From Siphonodentalium dalli (taxonomy: Eukaryota; Mollusca; Scaphopoda; Gadilida; Siphonodentaliidae), in assembly GCA_032622095.1 (NCBI GenBank), contig CP136065.1, positions 42,755,503 through 42,819,502 of the forward strand: a DNA stretch of 64,000 bases, in the 5' to 3' direction. Each line of letters begins with the position of its first letter. Positions within the stretch are counted from its first letter, which is position 1. Of this stretch, positions 1 to 12,570 are shown one piece after another. A program made the translations under genes and the position numbers. Under the pieces are notes generated by a model. It was not told where the DNA came from. It worked only from the letters and a program-made list of their open reading frames with translations, and searched no databases.

Positions 1-199
1 TGGTATGCACTGGCTATGCATTATTCCAATAAAGAGCGTTCATCGCAAGTTAATGGTAAAATATATGTTCATATAAGACGCCTGTTTTTTAAATAATTAT
101 TGACGGGCTGTCCCCGACACAACACAATGCAAAATATATGTCTACCTTACTTTGGGCATCAATATAATACAGTAAGGTTATATTGAATCATATGTTCCC

Positions 200-280
200 G
201 ACTGTTATGTGCTATTTTAACATTGCATGATGTTGAGTTGGCAAGGCAAATTTCGGAATAGTATTAGCTTGATGCCAATA
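200..280 (+). repeat. diverged direct repeat, copy 1 (copy 2 at 1048-1125)
   Basis: The segment from ctgttatgtgc through the gatgccaata end is repeated at 1048-1125 with substitutions and small indels. Shared blocks include aacattgca and gttgagttg followed by gcaaat-like text. The second copy runs straight into an ataaagagcgtt motif. It is probably an old interspersed element of unknown class. Confidence 0.6.
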
Positions 281-1547
281 CATAGCATTGTATACAACCT
301 ACATGTACATCGTAACTATATTTATCACATAATTAACTCACAAAATCAGCTTCATAATTATTGGTAAGACACACATTTAATATTAGCGCATGCGATGACG
401 TCACGCCGAAGATTTTCCACTAATTGATAGAGATTCTCATATTTACCCCAAAACTCCCACTTTATTTAACTAAAATGCATAAAAATAAAAAAAACTAGGA
501 GATATATAGTCAGGGGAATTTCGCACAATTGACCCCACCACCCCAAATACATATATAAGTCTTATATCGTGTATTTTTTTTAAACATATTTTATTGTAAT
601 ATAATATTACAAGAGGGATAGGGGCACAAATTTTAACAACTTACATCCACCCCTCTCCCATTAACATTTTAACAAATACAACGTAGATGACGAAGATAAC
701 ATATATACGGGATGACGTTTTGTGTGTTTCTAATTGCTGTCTTTATGGTGGTGAGGTTAATTGTACCAAATACAAGTGCATAGAGTTATTCACCTTCCAT
801 CAAAACTAACAGACTGGCTCTTAGTCCAGATAGGTGTTTGTCTGTTCTCGAAAAAATTCCTATGAGTTTACTCAATATAACACAATCATGCCTCGTGGTA
901 CAACCAGATAGTCGTATACCCAAGGGGCATCATTATAAATCACTTTGCTGTACTATTGTAGGCCGAGTTGGGTGGTCAAAGGAAGCACATGACCCATGAA
1001 CAATGGTAGTCTGTCCTCATTCCCATATTCCAGCATACATGCCAGTGGACTGTTATCTTCTTAACATTGCATTTTGTTGAGTTGTGGGAGGCAAATATCG
1101 AAATATTATAAGTTGTATGTCGATAAAGAGCGTTTATAACTAATATACTTCCCGTGAGTGGAAACTGATTTCTAAATTACACACACACCGGATTGTCCTA
1201 GTTTGTCTGAAACTTTGGTTTCAGTCTTTCACAGTTAAGTGCAGGAGAACACTATGAACATTATTATACTGATGTACATGTATGCATACCATACGACCAT
1301 AGTTGAATATAATTCATGTAAATATATATATTATGCATTGTAAATAGATGCACAAATTTTGTTAATGAAATGCCGGCTGCGATGGGACACCCGGGAACAG
1401 ACACGCGTCAGACGAAATTATCACTTCATGGTCATTAGACGTGGTAATTGACACCTCCCGGTGGACCAATATAAATCGCCCGAGTGTACACAACAGATTA
1501 AAATATGCTAACAGTCAGTCAACGATGGTGTGATATAATAACCACAC

Positions 1548-2030
1548 ACTGGTTAAATGGTCTTGCTAATTTGCTATGATGCTGGTGGGATCAGGTGAAC
1601 TGTCATGCTGCTGATATGGCGAACTGATGCTGCTAAGACCACATGACCAAATAACCAGGGCGAACCAGTGTTAAATGAATATTTATAGCAATGAAGAGCG
1701 GCGATCATCATCTATACACACCCACACCAATCTATATCGAAACGGACATCGAGACAACAAGGTGACACCCGTCAGGTCACGGGCGCGTCGACAGGGATGT
1801 GAGCTATGGTAACTCCGTGTGTATCAATAGTTGTGGGAGCAGGCCACAGCGGTGAAAGTGACCACCTTACTATAAGTGTGACACAGTGCATGTATGTCAT
1901 AGGTGAGATAGAGCTGATTTCAAGGTCCAGTCATTGCAAGGCAAACACTTTCCATCCCGGTTAAATTATCCTGCTAATTTGATCTGATGCTGGTGGGTCC
2001 TGCTGACTTGCCATTGTGCTGGTAGTGACA
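1548..2030 (+). repeat. pair of diverged direct repeats (1548-1620 and 1957-2030)
   Basis: The block around tgctaatttg and gatgctggtggg near 1565-1590 recurs near 1973-1997, with similar flanks (gttaaat on the left, a ctgctgg-like right end). The intervening ~340 bp is not obviously repeated. Unknown family, no coding content. Confidence 0.55.
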
Positions 2031-3426
2031 AATATTGATGTTAAGAAATTGTTCCGTTATTGTATATATATCCAGACACTGCAACATGTATGTTCCGAAA
2101 GAATAACGGTACATTTTCTTAACAGAATCAGTTTACCATATCAGCATATTTCAACTCCGTGGTATACCCACCAGCATCGTAGCAAATCAACAAGACTACT
2201 TAAATTCGGGATATCTCACTGACGTACATGTGCACGTACGCATCGACATTAACGTTTGAGTTTGTTTATGTGTCTATATTATATTTTACTGTTTAATTTA
2301 GGTTCTGTGCGCCCATATGGTATTATAGAAATATATCACAAGATTACATAAAATAAAAGCTTCCTCCATATAGGCGGCATATTAATTATTTTAATAAACG
2401 CCATGCTGTCTCCAAATTTATGCGAATGTCACGCAGCGCGGACATAAGTAGTTTGCATGCAGGAGTTACTGTTCCTTTTGATATATAAAATAAAAGTTAA
2501 TTCCACTTATCCCACAATATTACGAGGCAATTTCACAATTATATTATTTATATGCCGTTCCTTTAGAATACTCTCATTATCCTCATCTCCACCCATTGAA
2601 CCATGTCGTAATCCGTATGTCTGTCAGTATTTTTATTTTCGGAAACGGCCGAATTAAAATATTTCCCAGCCACATCGATGAATCCAAGATCATCCTTCTT
2701 GATTCGCCATTTTCGACTGCATATTTCAACGAAGAGTATGTGTCGTACTTTGTCATCAATTTAGAGCACTTCAATTCAAATCTGTGGAACTAATCACGCA
2801 TGATTGTGGTTGTTTTGTTTGTATGACGACAACAGCATGAATAATATGGATACCAATGTCCTAGTGGGATATATTCTGCAGGTATCGATCATACGCGATG
2901 CCAATAATTATTTAAAAAAATAAAACATTTACGATTTGAGATAGACGGGATCAGTTGTGACTGTGTACGTACATGTACATATGTGGATGTTAATATCAGC
3001 AAACTATATATAGGGACTATAACATTGCATAGCAATATACTGATCTATTAATTTTAAACCCAGAGTGTTTGCCGCCATCCATGGCGTACCACCCCGACGG
3101 TGTATACAAACACAGCCATATAGAAGGGAATCATAATTCCTATTAACCGCCAGGGCAGATATATAGCGCACACTATGGGCTGAGACAATTTGAGATATCT
3201 GCCGCCGCCCATAAGGCGCGCAATCGGATTATATTAGTTATGGATGGGCTAACACTCGCCGGCAGGCGATCTCACTGCTCAAGATAGATATTCCCTCCTG
3301 TTTGGCTTTTGTAGTAAATCGCCAAATGTATGCGTGACACAATGTGATACATACATATTTTACCCCAGTTATTTTAATTTATCAGACGGTCACCATATCA
3401 CCAAGTTACAACGACAATATTTCTTC

Positions 3427-3484
3427 AATCGGATAATGCATCTTTAAAAGCACTTAATCGGATAATGCATCTTTAAAAGCACTT
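3427..3484 (+). repeat. perfect 29 bp tandem duplication
   Basis: A 29 bp unit beginning aatcggataatgc and ending aaagcactt is present twice without mismatch, back to back. This is a recent local duplication in otherwise unique AT-rich sequence. Confidence 0.9.
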
Positions 3485-6400
3485 AACATTAACAATGATT
3501 AGCGCACCACATATAAATGAACATTCATGGCACCGACAAACAAGGTGTCATGTTCAACACTATGAAAGCGTACTGAAAACATAAAATTCGTAATTATGGT
3601 GATCAATCACGCATATGATCCATCGATATACTCAACATCTGCTTATGTATGCATTGCATGAAATCATTGGTTATGACCAATGACAAATAGAGTGCGTCGC
3701 CCCCCCCCCCTGTCATGGATGCGATCAACCAGCATCGTGTACCTTACACCGTTGCAGGGACGTGGCAACAGTATATACACTGAAAATAGTGTTGACTTAA
3801 CTGTTTGCTCAACAATTTGACTCCTATTTCTTTTTGCTAAATATGACGTGTACCGCCTCCTCTGGTCTGATCTCACCCTCGCGCGCGCTTCGGCTACTCC
3901 ATTAGCAACTTTCCTTCATTATGGAGAGCAAATATATATTTTTTGAACATTCAGGGGCGAGTAATTCGCTTACAAAATTTTCATGGCATCGTTATCGGGG
4001 TGACATGTGACCATGCCATGTAAATTTGGTCGCGTTCGGAGATAATTCACTGCAACCTGCAGGTGTGCAACCATAAGTGGTAATACGGTGCACCATCTTC
4101 GATTTCTTTTAAGCTACAATATGACTTACATGTGGAACAACACTTTTCGCACCTATTCAATTTGAAGCCAAGTAGTTTGCATATAAAGCACGAAATGGTT
4201 GAATTTTCGAAACCTTATCAAACTGAAATGTACAGCAAATTACGAGATACAAAACATTTGAGTTTATGTCGACCAATTTGATCAGAATTATTTGGTGTCT
4301 AGCAATGGTTTTGGTATATCGACACCATTGCAAATCAATGTACATGTACATAGATGCGTGGATAAGTAGAGGTTAAAGCGTATATCGTAGCCATTTAACA
4401 ATATAGAACGAAATCGCTGTTCATTTGACAGGTCATATATAATTGAATAGATGTATATTGTGTGTGTATGTAAATGGGAAAACAAACATTACTGCTATTG
4501 TATTGTGTTTATTTCAGGCAAGATATGCCCATATATAGTCATAATCCAACATATAATTACGAATTTTCGATATACTATATAGGTATGATTTCTTAACATA
4601 AGTTAAAGATACGGGCGGCGTTGGTGGTGGGTATGCTGTTAAAATAATCACATCCGTCAAAAACCGCCATAAACAGAAGGATTAGTAAAAATATAGAGAC
4701 TTTGTTCTTATGTCAATCAGAAATATGACATAAACAGTATGTTATTGTCATTTTCCCCTTTTGTTGTGTAAACGAAAGCAAAAACGTTAAGTTTCCTGGG
4801 TTTTTTGTATGTCCGGATGTGGTAAACACAAAGAGCGTTATTTGTTAAGGTTTTCCTGATATGGAAATAATAAAGAGCGTTTATATCATTTGTGTGTGTT
4901 AACCAATATAATTGCACTGTGTTATATAAACAGAAGCACAACTTCTGTAGCACGAGCAGTCTCTTGTTTACGTACAACATCGTACGTCTTGACGACAATA
5001 TACTATCTACGCGCTGATTATGTTTGGCATCGAGCGGAACTGTATATATTTTTGTGTTCCTTCTGTTAATGCCGATTTGGACAAATATAAATATTTCTGC
5101 AACAAACGCCGCCCGTCCCTTTAGCCTCTGGTGTTCCTACTAGCAAGTCCACTCGTCTGCTTACAGTGTTAAATGTATTCCAAGCTACATCGACCAACAC
5201 TTATAATACACATGAAATATTGAGCAACAGTATAAAACTAGGCGGCTATCCGGGTGGATATGCTGATCTATTCGACTTGACACTGATATTAACACACATG
5301 GTGGTCAAATGCAGTGGATTTCTGCCAGTCATTATTCATCATCAAAGAAGCATGGAATTCCGTGCTGTCTGTATAGGCCAGAAATTCCCACCAGATGATA
5401 CATTACGTAATACGAACGCCCCGATGCTTGAAGGTTGCTCAATGTGTTGAGCAGATGTTTCTGCATTGGAACGCCGGGCTTTATTAGCTTCCGTTTTGTG
5501 TCTGTCTTTCATGAAAGTTATCCGACCTCCTGATATTTTAATTATCACATAAGAAACTAGATCGCACTATCGACTTCAAATGAGCCTTCTCAAATTAAAT
5601 TATATTGTGTATATATGTCACAAGTTAACTTTTGTATATGTATATACATGTATTGTACAATAATGGTCCCCATATTTGGAGGAATAAATATCTCTCTCGT
5701 GGTATGGCATTACACCTGAATGGTAAGCCCTAATGAATTAAACCAAACGGATCAGATTAATGGCAATGACATATAACAGGCAAGTATATTATTTATATTG
5801 TAAATACTGTTCATATATTATAATGTATCATTTGAAAATTTATGATGTAAGTCATGTTCATAAATGTAATATATGTTATCTTAATATCTATGTATTATTG
5901 GTCGATAAGATTAAACAAATTGAATTGACCGGTGGAATAGAAAGTAGATTGCAGGACTGGGAAGTATATCATATATAGGCAAATTTGAGAACGTTCTAAA
6001 CATTCATAAAATGGCAGTTAAAACAGTTTTTAAAAAACTCTTGCCAGTGTGACTCCCACCCCCCCCATATTGCGTGCAAACAACAGTCGCTATCTTGGAA
6101 CAGCATACCACAACTATAAGCACTGATCTCAGGTTATAATATGAAAGGATCAATTGTGTTAATGCCATACTGACTAATATTATTGACATAATTAATGCTG
6201 TGCCAGCGTAACACAACACAGCCGACCCATAGCTATAATTATACAATATTTCTCGCATTGTCGTTTATTTGTATGCCGTGATAATGGGTGGCTGAACACA
6301 ACAGTCGGTTAAAGGTACTCAATTCGAATTAACGCTCGCAAATTAAGATTTCTCAGGCTCCGGGGTTAAAACATATACGATTCGAGTCGAGAAGACTAAA

Positions 6401-6887
6401 TTGTCTAAAATCAAGTGGCTTTTTGTGTCAGATACTTGACAAACTGGCAGAATTTCGTTGAACAAAAAAATTATAAATAACAGGGTATATATATACATAT
6501 ATCTTTATTAACCTCCATTAACGGAGATCATACATCAATACATTGTATGTTTTGTATAAACGAATTGGAGCGTTTTGTACACATAAAGGTGAGAGTGGTA
6601 TTTATAAACATTATTTAGTATATATACAAACAACATTTGAGCATAGAAAATGGCGGCAAAAAGTAACAACACTGAATTCCAGTACATTACAGCCGTATGA
6701 GCCGTATGGTCTATGTACCATATTAGAGTTTGATCACATTTAGATAAGGAAAGTGTATATCGCATGCGTATAGATGTTGATCTTATGTTCACTAAGCCAT
6801 GCTCCTTTTCACCCTCAAACATTTTAATGTCAACAAGACTTGCTTTTCTGGCAGGCAGCAAGCACACGCAAGCAATCGGGTATAGTC

Positions 6888-7205
6888 TTAACGGGCATTG
6901 TTTCGTAAAAGTTGGCATCCTTTGTACATGAATTTCGCGGCGAATGTGAGAATATCTCCCCAAGCATTGATGACAACGAGTGGAGGAACGAAGGCTGTGC
7001 CGCCGATTAGGAAGTCACATAGATGGATTTGCGAGAGTGAATCGAGAAACATAAAACATTCTACCCCAAAGAAGTCAATGGTGATTGACCAGAAACTGTA
7101 TCTCAATTGATGCATGGCTGGCACATTACATGTAAATAATACATGTTCAATTTCTTTGTGATACGTTGATCTGCAGGCACCGCAATTCGAGTTGTTATTG
7201 AACAT
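6888..7205 (-). pseudogene. LINE (non-LTR retrotransposon) C-terminal fragment
   Basis: The minus-strand frame contains a Cys/His cluster, CGAC followed by IEHVLFTC, with spacing C-x2-C-x11-H-x4-C. This resembles the zinc-binding tail found after the reverse transcriptase domain of many animal LINEs (zf-RVT type). The following tail, rich in hydrophobic and basic residues (FAAKFMYKGCQLLR), also fits that position. No RT core precedes it: upstream sequence (7103-7390) is in another frame and shows only weak similarity to the same region. I take it as a frameshifted, 5'-truncated relic. The family assignment is by eye and LINE subtype is not determinable. Confidence 0.5.
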
Positions 7206-7208
7206 CGA

Positions 7209-7555
7209 TCTGGCTTTTCAAAAAATGTTGTTGTTGGAATCGGATGATATGGGGACCATCGAATCGGATTGAGTACCTTTAATCTGGGTGGAGGAAATAA
7301 ACCGGGGATCAATCCACGTTCTTCCTCAGAATATTGCTTCATTGCCGCGAGATATGCCACTACTGTGATCTCAATGGCGAGGCATGACAATTGTGCCAGT
7401 ATGACAACTGAAGCGGCATTTCAAAAAATGTTGTTGTTGGAATCGGATGATATGGGGATCATCGCATCGGATTGAGCATCTTTAAATTGGGTGGAGGTAA
7501 TAAATCGGGTTCAATCCACGTTCTTCCTCAGAATATTGCTTCAATGCTGCGAGGA
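7209..7555. repeat. local duplication of a ~145 bp LINE-adjacent segment
   Basis: The stretch 7216-7355 (starting tttcaaaaaatgttgttg and containing ttcttcctcagaatattgc) is repeated at 7420-7555 with a few substitutions and small indels. The copies lie head to tail about 205 bp apart. Both sit between the two LINE-tail fragments, so they probably represent rearranged LINE or LINE-associated sequence. Confidence 0.75.
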
Positions 7556-7914
7556 ATTATGATATGATATTTATTAGCATAAAACACTCATGTGAGCCGT
7601 ATGCATTACATAATAATAATATAATTTACACATACATTGTTCATATAATAAACTTTCCACATATTCACACTACAGTTATACAATGACTTAGTATAGAGCT
7701 CAATAATATAAGCATGCAAATAAACTGTATGCAGGCCTATGATATCGTGTGGAATAGAAATTAATTATTAATTTATTCATCAACTTCGGGCTTCTTTTCT
7801 CATTTCAAAGAATTCTTTGAAAGCTCGACTGATCACATTACTTGTATTTGGTTGGTCGTTTCGCATTATGTATATGCATTTTGAGATACTACTGGCCCTT
7901 AGAAATTTAGTGAT

Positions 7915-8385
7915 TCATATAGGCCTTTTTCTCAATTTGTCGTATTTGATACAATGGAGAACAAAATGCTTCTCGTCTTCCACTGAGTTAGTATTGCACA
8001 TCTTGAATATCCGATCATTGGCTGGCGTCGGTGGGCGTTTGTGTTGGCCTTTTTCTATTTCTAATGAATGACAGCTGATTCGAAGTCTACATAATTGTTC
8101 ACGGTCTTTGATAGAAATTGTATGTATTAGATATGGTTCGAGTCGAAAAATGGTTTTGAATTGTTTGTATGGCCTTCGTTTACTGTGCGGATCGTCTGCA
8201 CTGATAATATACTTATTTATATATTCATCCTTCAATCGTTCTGTGACGAGATTAATATATGCCACTACTGGGGTATCAATGGCGAGGTAGCTGCCAGTAT
8301 GCCCTGTGGAGCAGCTTGAAACTAAATCAGTTACATTAATTAGTCCTGAATAGACAATAATGATTTGACGGTTAAGGCGCTGCAT
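7915..8385 (-). pseudogene. LINE C-terminal fragment (second copy, better preserved)
   Basis: The minus-strand frame of about 156 codons includes LRISCHSLEIEKGQHKRP followed by a zinc-binding cluster, CKMC then EDEKHFVLHC, spacing C-x2-C-x9-H-x4-C. This combination (RxSxHxLxIExGR then CxxC...HxxxxC) is characteristic of the C-terminus of animal non-LTR retrotransposon RTs. No endonuclease or RT catalytic domain is seen upstream (to the right), so it is 5'-truncated. A diverged copy of the sequence encoding its upstream part (8255-8460) is found again near 9745-9990, showing that this LINE-derived segment has been duplicated locally. Confidence 0.6.
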
Positions 8386-8460
8386 GACGTCGCTTCTAAT
8401 GGCTCATACTTTGGTCTCCCAGGGTCGATGGAAAAATTATAATAAGCTGATTGTGTCATA
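8255..8460 (-). repeat. LINE-derived segment duplicated at 9745-9990
   Basis: Sequence through the ggtcgatgg near 8425 has a diverged counterpart around 9745-9990, where gtcgatgg recurs near 9921. Shared landmarks include agtatgccc/actatgccc, aaactaaatca/cactaaatca and tacattaa. The second copy lies immediately upstream of the large minisatellite. Confidence 0.55.
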
Positions 8461-9562
8461 ACGTGAACAGACGAAAGGCCAAATTTCAATTTGGTCAGAA
8501 CGTCACAGTCTTTGGTCAAACGCCACCTATTTTAATCACAGATTCTGACCCGCTTTCCGTCATCCAAATAGGTATAATTTGGAGAAACTATTATGTCATG
8601 TACAAAAGACTTATTCGCGATATCGAATTTAGAAGCAATAAAGAGCGTTTCTATGCCATTTATATGCCATTTGATTGATTTATGTGAATATGTTAGAATA
8701 GGGCCCTTCGGTCATTTCACATTTAACAATTAAAGCTGAAATTTCTAGAGTAAGCACGCATGACATTTTTTCTCTCGAAACAACTCCAAAATTCGACTCG
8801 AATAAATAACCAACAACCACATGCGTGTAATTGGCCCATCGTGCCACTTATCCCACCCGATCACATCAAACCGAAGCCAATCAGGTTTATATGCGCTTCT
8901 TTCATAGAGATATGATAAGGTACGGGAGCTTCCACGTTCGTTCTGACTTCACATCGCCATCATTGGCTCATTTAGTAACTTCTACAGTCGTTCCGGGTCT
9001 GTATAATCAGGGGGAGTTTCCTGCAATATGTCCATTAACCACTAAAAAGTTATTGAAGAACACACACTGATAAAATACACATATTCATTGCAAGTGGCAG
9101 AACACAACGAAACTGACTTTTGTTCCTTCTGGCTATTTTCCCGTGAAACAAATATAGGTATAAATACACGAAATACTATTATGATGACTATATATGCCAT
9201 AAACAAACGACTTATTCTAGATATAGAATATAGAAAAGTCGAGATCAGCACGAAGCAGTAAAAAGCGTTCGTTGCTAACACATTTATGGTATGGATACAG
9301 ATAGGTAATTTTAATGATTTTTGTCATGTAGTTAGACACCCGATCAAATACCACTCACTCCTTTTAAAATTGTTATTTCAAATTTATTTCTATGTATATA
9401 AAGCACAGGACTCTTTTTCTTGAAACAAACCTAAAATCCGTCCTACCCAAATGGACGACAACCGAATGGGTGCAATTGGCCCAGCGTGCCAATTATCTGC
9501 CCCATGACAAATTTTGTCAAAATGTTAGAATAGGGCTCTTATTTCGTTACATATTTCGTCAA
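8440..9562. repeat. two diverged tandem copies of a ~620 bp repeat
   Basis: Blocks at 8593-8656 and 9191-9280 (acttattc...atatcgaattt-like, followed by an aaagagcgtt or aaaagcgtt motif) match, as do 8763-8850 and 9411-9500 (ggcccatcgtgcca versus ggcccagcgtgcca). Part of the first copy (8920-9015, cttccacgttcg through ctgtataatca) is a diverged form of the ~300 bp repeat that later interrupts the minisatellite at 15981-19103. The family therefore extends beyond that array. Confidence 0.6.
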
Positions 9563-10036
9563 CAAAACATCATGGTGGCCGCGGACCAAGGTTGTACGAT
9601 AAATGCCAAATAGGGTCAAGCAAATGGTATGTTATAGGTTGTTTCTAAGCCGAAGACACATCAAAACACACCCGATCAACTCAAACACCAGGGGGGGGGG
9701 GTTCAAATATCGCACCTATGCCATTTCTGGTCCCCTTGTACGATTTAGTGAAATCAAAGGATGCTGATGGCTGGCCCCACGACGATGCGCGTGCCACTAT
9801 GCCCTGGGGATCCGCGTTACACTAAATCAAATACATTAACTAATCCCTTAGTGTATCATTTGCCAATTAAGCCGCGGCATAGCATTAATTGTAATCTCTC
9901 ATGCTCAGGTTTCCCAAAAGTCGATGGAATAATTCAGTTGAAACCGTGTACATTGAGTTGTCGGTATTATTCTCATAACGTCACACCGATAGAAATGTCA
10001 CATTTCAGAACTGTGTCTGGCATACACGAACGTCAT
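9563..10036. other. non-coding junction before the minisatellite
   Basis: A 10 bp G run near 9691-9700 and the diverged LINE-derived duplicate (9745-9990) occupy this stretch. Nothing in it looks like a host gene. Confidence 0.5.
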
Positions 10037-11780
10037 ACCCCGTGCTACCCCGAGGGGGTGAAAATGGGGTATGGACCATCTTCGAGAACCGTAGGGGTTT
10101 CGACCGATTTGACTGCATGGGTGGGTAGCCCGCCCCACATACCACACAGAAACTCCCATCCCCACCCATTACCCACGGGGGTGCCACTCCGATTGGGTAA
10201 CAATTGGGTATGGACCATTTTCGAGAACAGTATTGGATTTAAACCGATTTAACGGCACGGTGTGTGGCCCACCCCAAATACTCCCTAGAAACAACCGACT
10301 CCCTTCCAATCACTTCGGGGTATGGACCATTTTCGAGAACAGTAAGAATTTGGACCGATTTGACGGCATGGGTGGGTGGCCCGTCTCATATATCTCTCAG
10401 AAACACCCCAAATCTCTACCCAATCACCCCGGGTGTTACCACGCGATGGGGTGAAATGGGGTATAAACTATTTCCAAGAACGGTAAGGATTTCGACCGAT
10501 TTGACGGCATGGGTGGGTGGCTCGTCCCAAACACCCATAGAGACGACAGACCCCCACACAGCAAACCCGGTGATTGCCACCCCGACGAGGTGAAAATGGG
10601 ATATGGACCATTTTCGAGAACAGCATCGACCATTTTCGAGAACGGTACAGATTTCGACCAATTTGACGGAACGGTTCGGTGGCCTGCCACAAACACACAG
10701 ACCCCAACCTATCACCACCGGGGGTGCCACCCCGAAGGGGTGAAATGGGGTATAAACCATTTTCAAGAACAGTTGGGATTTCGACCGATTTGATTGCATG
10801 CTGGGTGGGTGGCCCACCCCAAATACCTACTAGAAACACCAGACTCCCCACTCATCACCCCCGGGTAGTGACAACAGAAGGGGTGAAAATGGGGGATGAA
10901 CCATTTTCGAGAACGGTAAGTATTTCGACCGATTTGACGGCATGGGTGGGTCGCTCGTCCCAAATACCCCCTATAGACACCAGACCCCCGCCCATCAACA
11001 ACGAAGAGGTGAAAATGGGGTATGAACCATTTTCGAGAACAGTATCGACCATTTTCCAGAACGGTAAGAATTTCGACCGATTTGACGGCATTTGTGGGTG
11101 GCCCGCCCCAAATACCCCCTAGAAACACCAGACCCATCCCATCAACCTCTGGGGTCGGCACCCCGAAGAGGTGAAAATAGGTTATGGACAAATTTCGTGA
11201 CGGCATGGGTGGATGGCCCGCCCCAAATACCCCATACAAACACCCCAGCCACACCACCCCGGGAGTGACACCCCGTAAGTGTGAAAATAGTGTATGGACC
11301 ATTCTCGAGAACGGTAAATATTTTTACCGATTTGACGGCATGGGTGGGTGGCCCGCCCCAAATACCCAATAGAAACACCCGACCCCCACCAATCACATTG
11401 GGTGTGCGACCCAGGGGGGGGGGGGTGAACATGTGGTATAGACAACTTTCGAGAATGGTAAGAATTTCAACCGATTTGACCGCGTGTGTGTGGGTGCCCC
11501 ACCCTAAATACACAATTTAAACACCAATTTGAAACACCCCACCCATCACCCCGAGGGGGTACAAATGGTGTTTGGACCATTTTCGAGAACGGTAAGGTTT
11601 TCAACCGATTTGACGACATGGGTGTGTGTCTCGCCCATATACTTCCCAGAAACACCCGACCCCCGCCCATCACCCCGGGGGTGCCACACAGAGGGTAGAA
11701 ATTTAGACCGATTTGACGGAATGGGTTGGTGGCCCACCCCAAATACCACATAAAACACCCCGACCACCCACCCATCAACC

Positions 11781-12570
11781 CGGGCCCTATACTATAGAAC
11801 ACAATTATTGTAATCACAAGCTTCAGTGGAGCACACAAAAGGTGTCGATTACCATAGACCTCCACTCTTATTCTAACAGTGTATAGGCGACTTCTTGTAA
11901 TTCCGCTTTCATATGCATGTTGACCAATAAAATAATTGGTGACCAATAAAATAATACTTTTTTCACATGTGACTTGATTGACCAATGAAAAAAATGATTC
12001 CTCGGAGACACTCATTGATATGTTATCGCTAGTGCATGGGTGAGCCGTGTTCAATTTGATTAGTGGTAATCGGTATCCTTTAAATAATCGCCCAGTGAGT
12101 ACACCGCAACCGTTCGTGCATTGTGTTATATTTCATCAATGGTTATCGTCTGTTCCAACAATTCAAGTCGTACGATGTATTTAATTTCTAGTTGGTTTGT
12201 CATTCAGAATCGCTGCAGTATTCTATTGATAATATGTACAAGAGACGTAGCTAGAAGGTCTCAGGTGCAGGTTTAAACTCCAAGTTGTGTACCCACAAAG
12301 GAGACCCTCTAACAACATCCCTGCACGAATGTCATAATTGGTAAATACTCCAATACAGACTTTAGGTTGTTTGCCACGAGACAACCGCTTGATTGCCGCA
12401 GTGTGAATGCCATTCTGATCAAACCCAATCACCCATCGGCAATGAGCCCACATGCACACGGGTATAATCTACACTATTACAATACAGTGGTCTATTGCAC
12501 TTGCCCGCCTCCTGTGTACCCCCCTTAACCTTGTGATTACAATTATTATGGTCCATAGTACAAGGCCCCG
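11781..12570. mobile_element. ~790 bp non-autonomous TIR element inside the minisatellite
   Basis: The unique island has imperfect terminal inverted repeats of about 40 bp. The left end (cgggccctatactatagaac, then tattgtaatcacaag at 11808-11822) mirrors the reverse complement of the right end (12528-12570), which shows attgtaatcacaag and then the tactatgg and ggccccg ends. It is flanked by monomer text (catcaaccc / ggggtgccacc), so it inserted into the array, probably inside the ccccgggg block. That would allow a GC-rich duplication of about 8 bp (hAT-like), but the flank is too repetitive to prove it. No transposase is seen. A minus-strand frame (12223-12459) matches no known family. A related fragment lies at 54378-54890. 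Confidence 0.65.

Larger units (their letters stand above)
1..6880. other. AT-rich non-coding region
   Basis: I recognise no protein-coding gene here. Open frames are short, overlap on both strands and show no known motif. What can be seen is small diverged duplications, a perfect 29 bp tandem pair and a recurring 12 bp motif (ataaagagcgtt and variants), listed separately. A short C run lies near 3701-3712. The frame at 2596-2793 (+) and its antisense partner are the most protein-like but match no family I know. Confidence 0.6.

Noticed and set aside
12223-12459. 78-codon minus-strand frame in the TIR element as a transposase fragment
   Set aside because: No DDE or other transposase motif is visible and no related frame is seen at the 54.4 kb fragments. 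It may be unrelated or chance.
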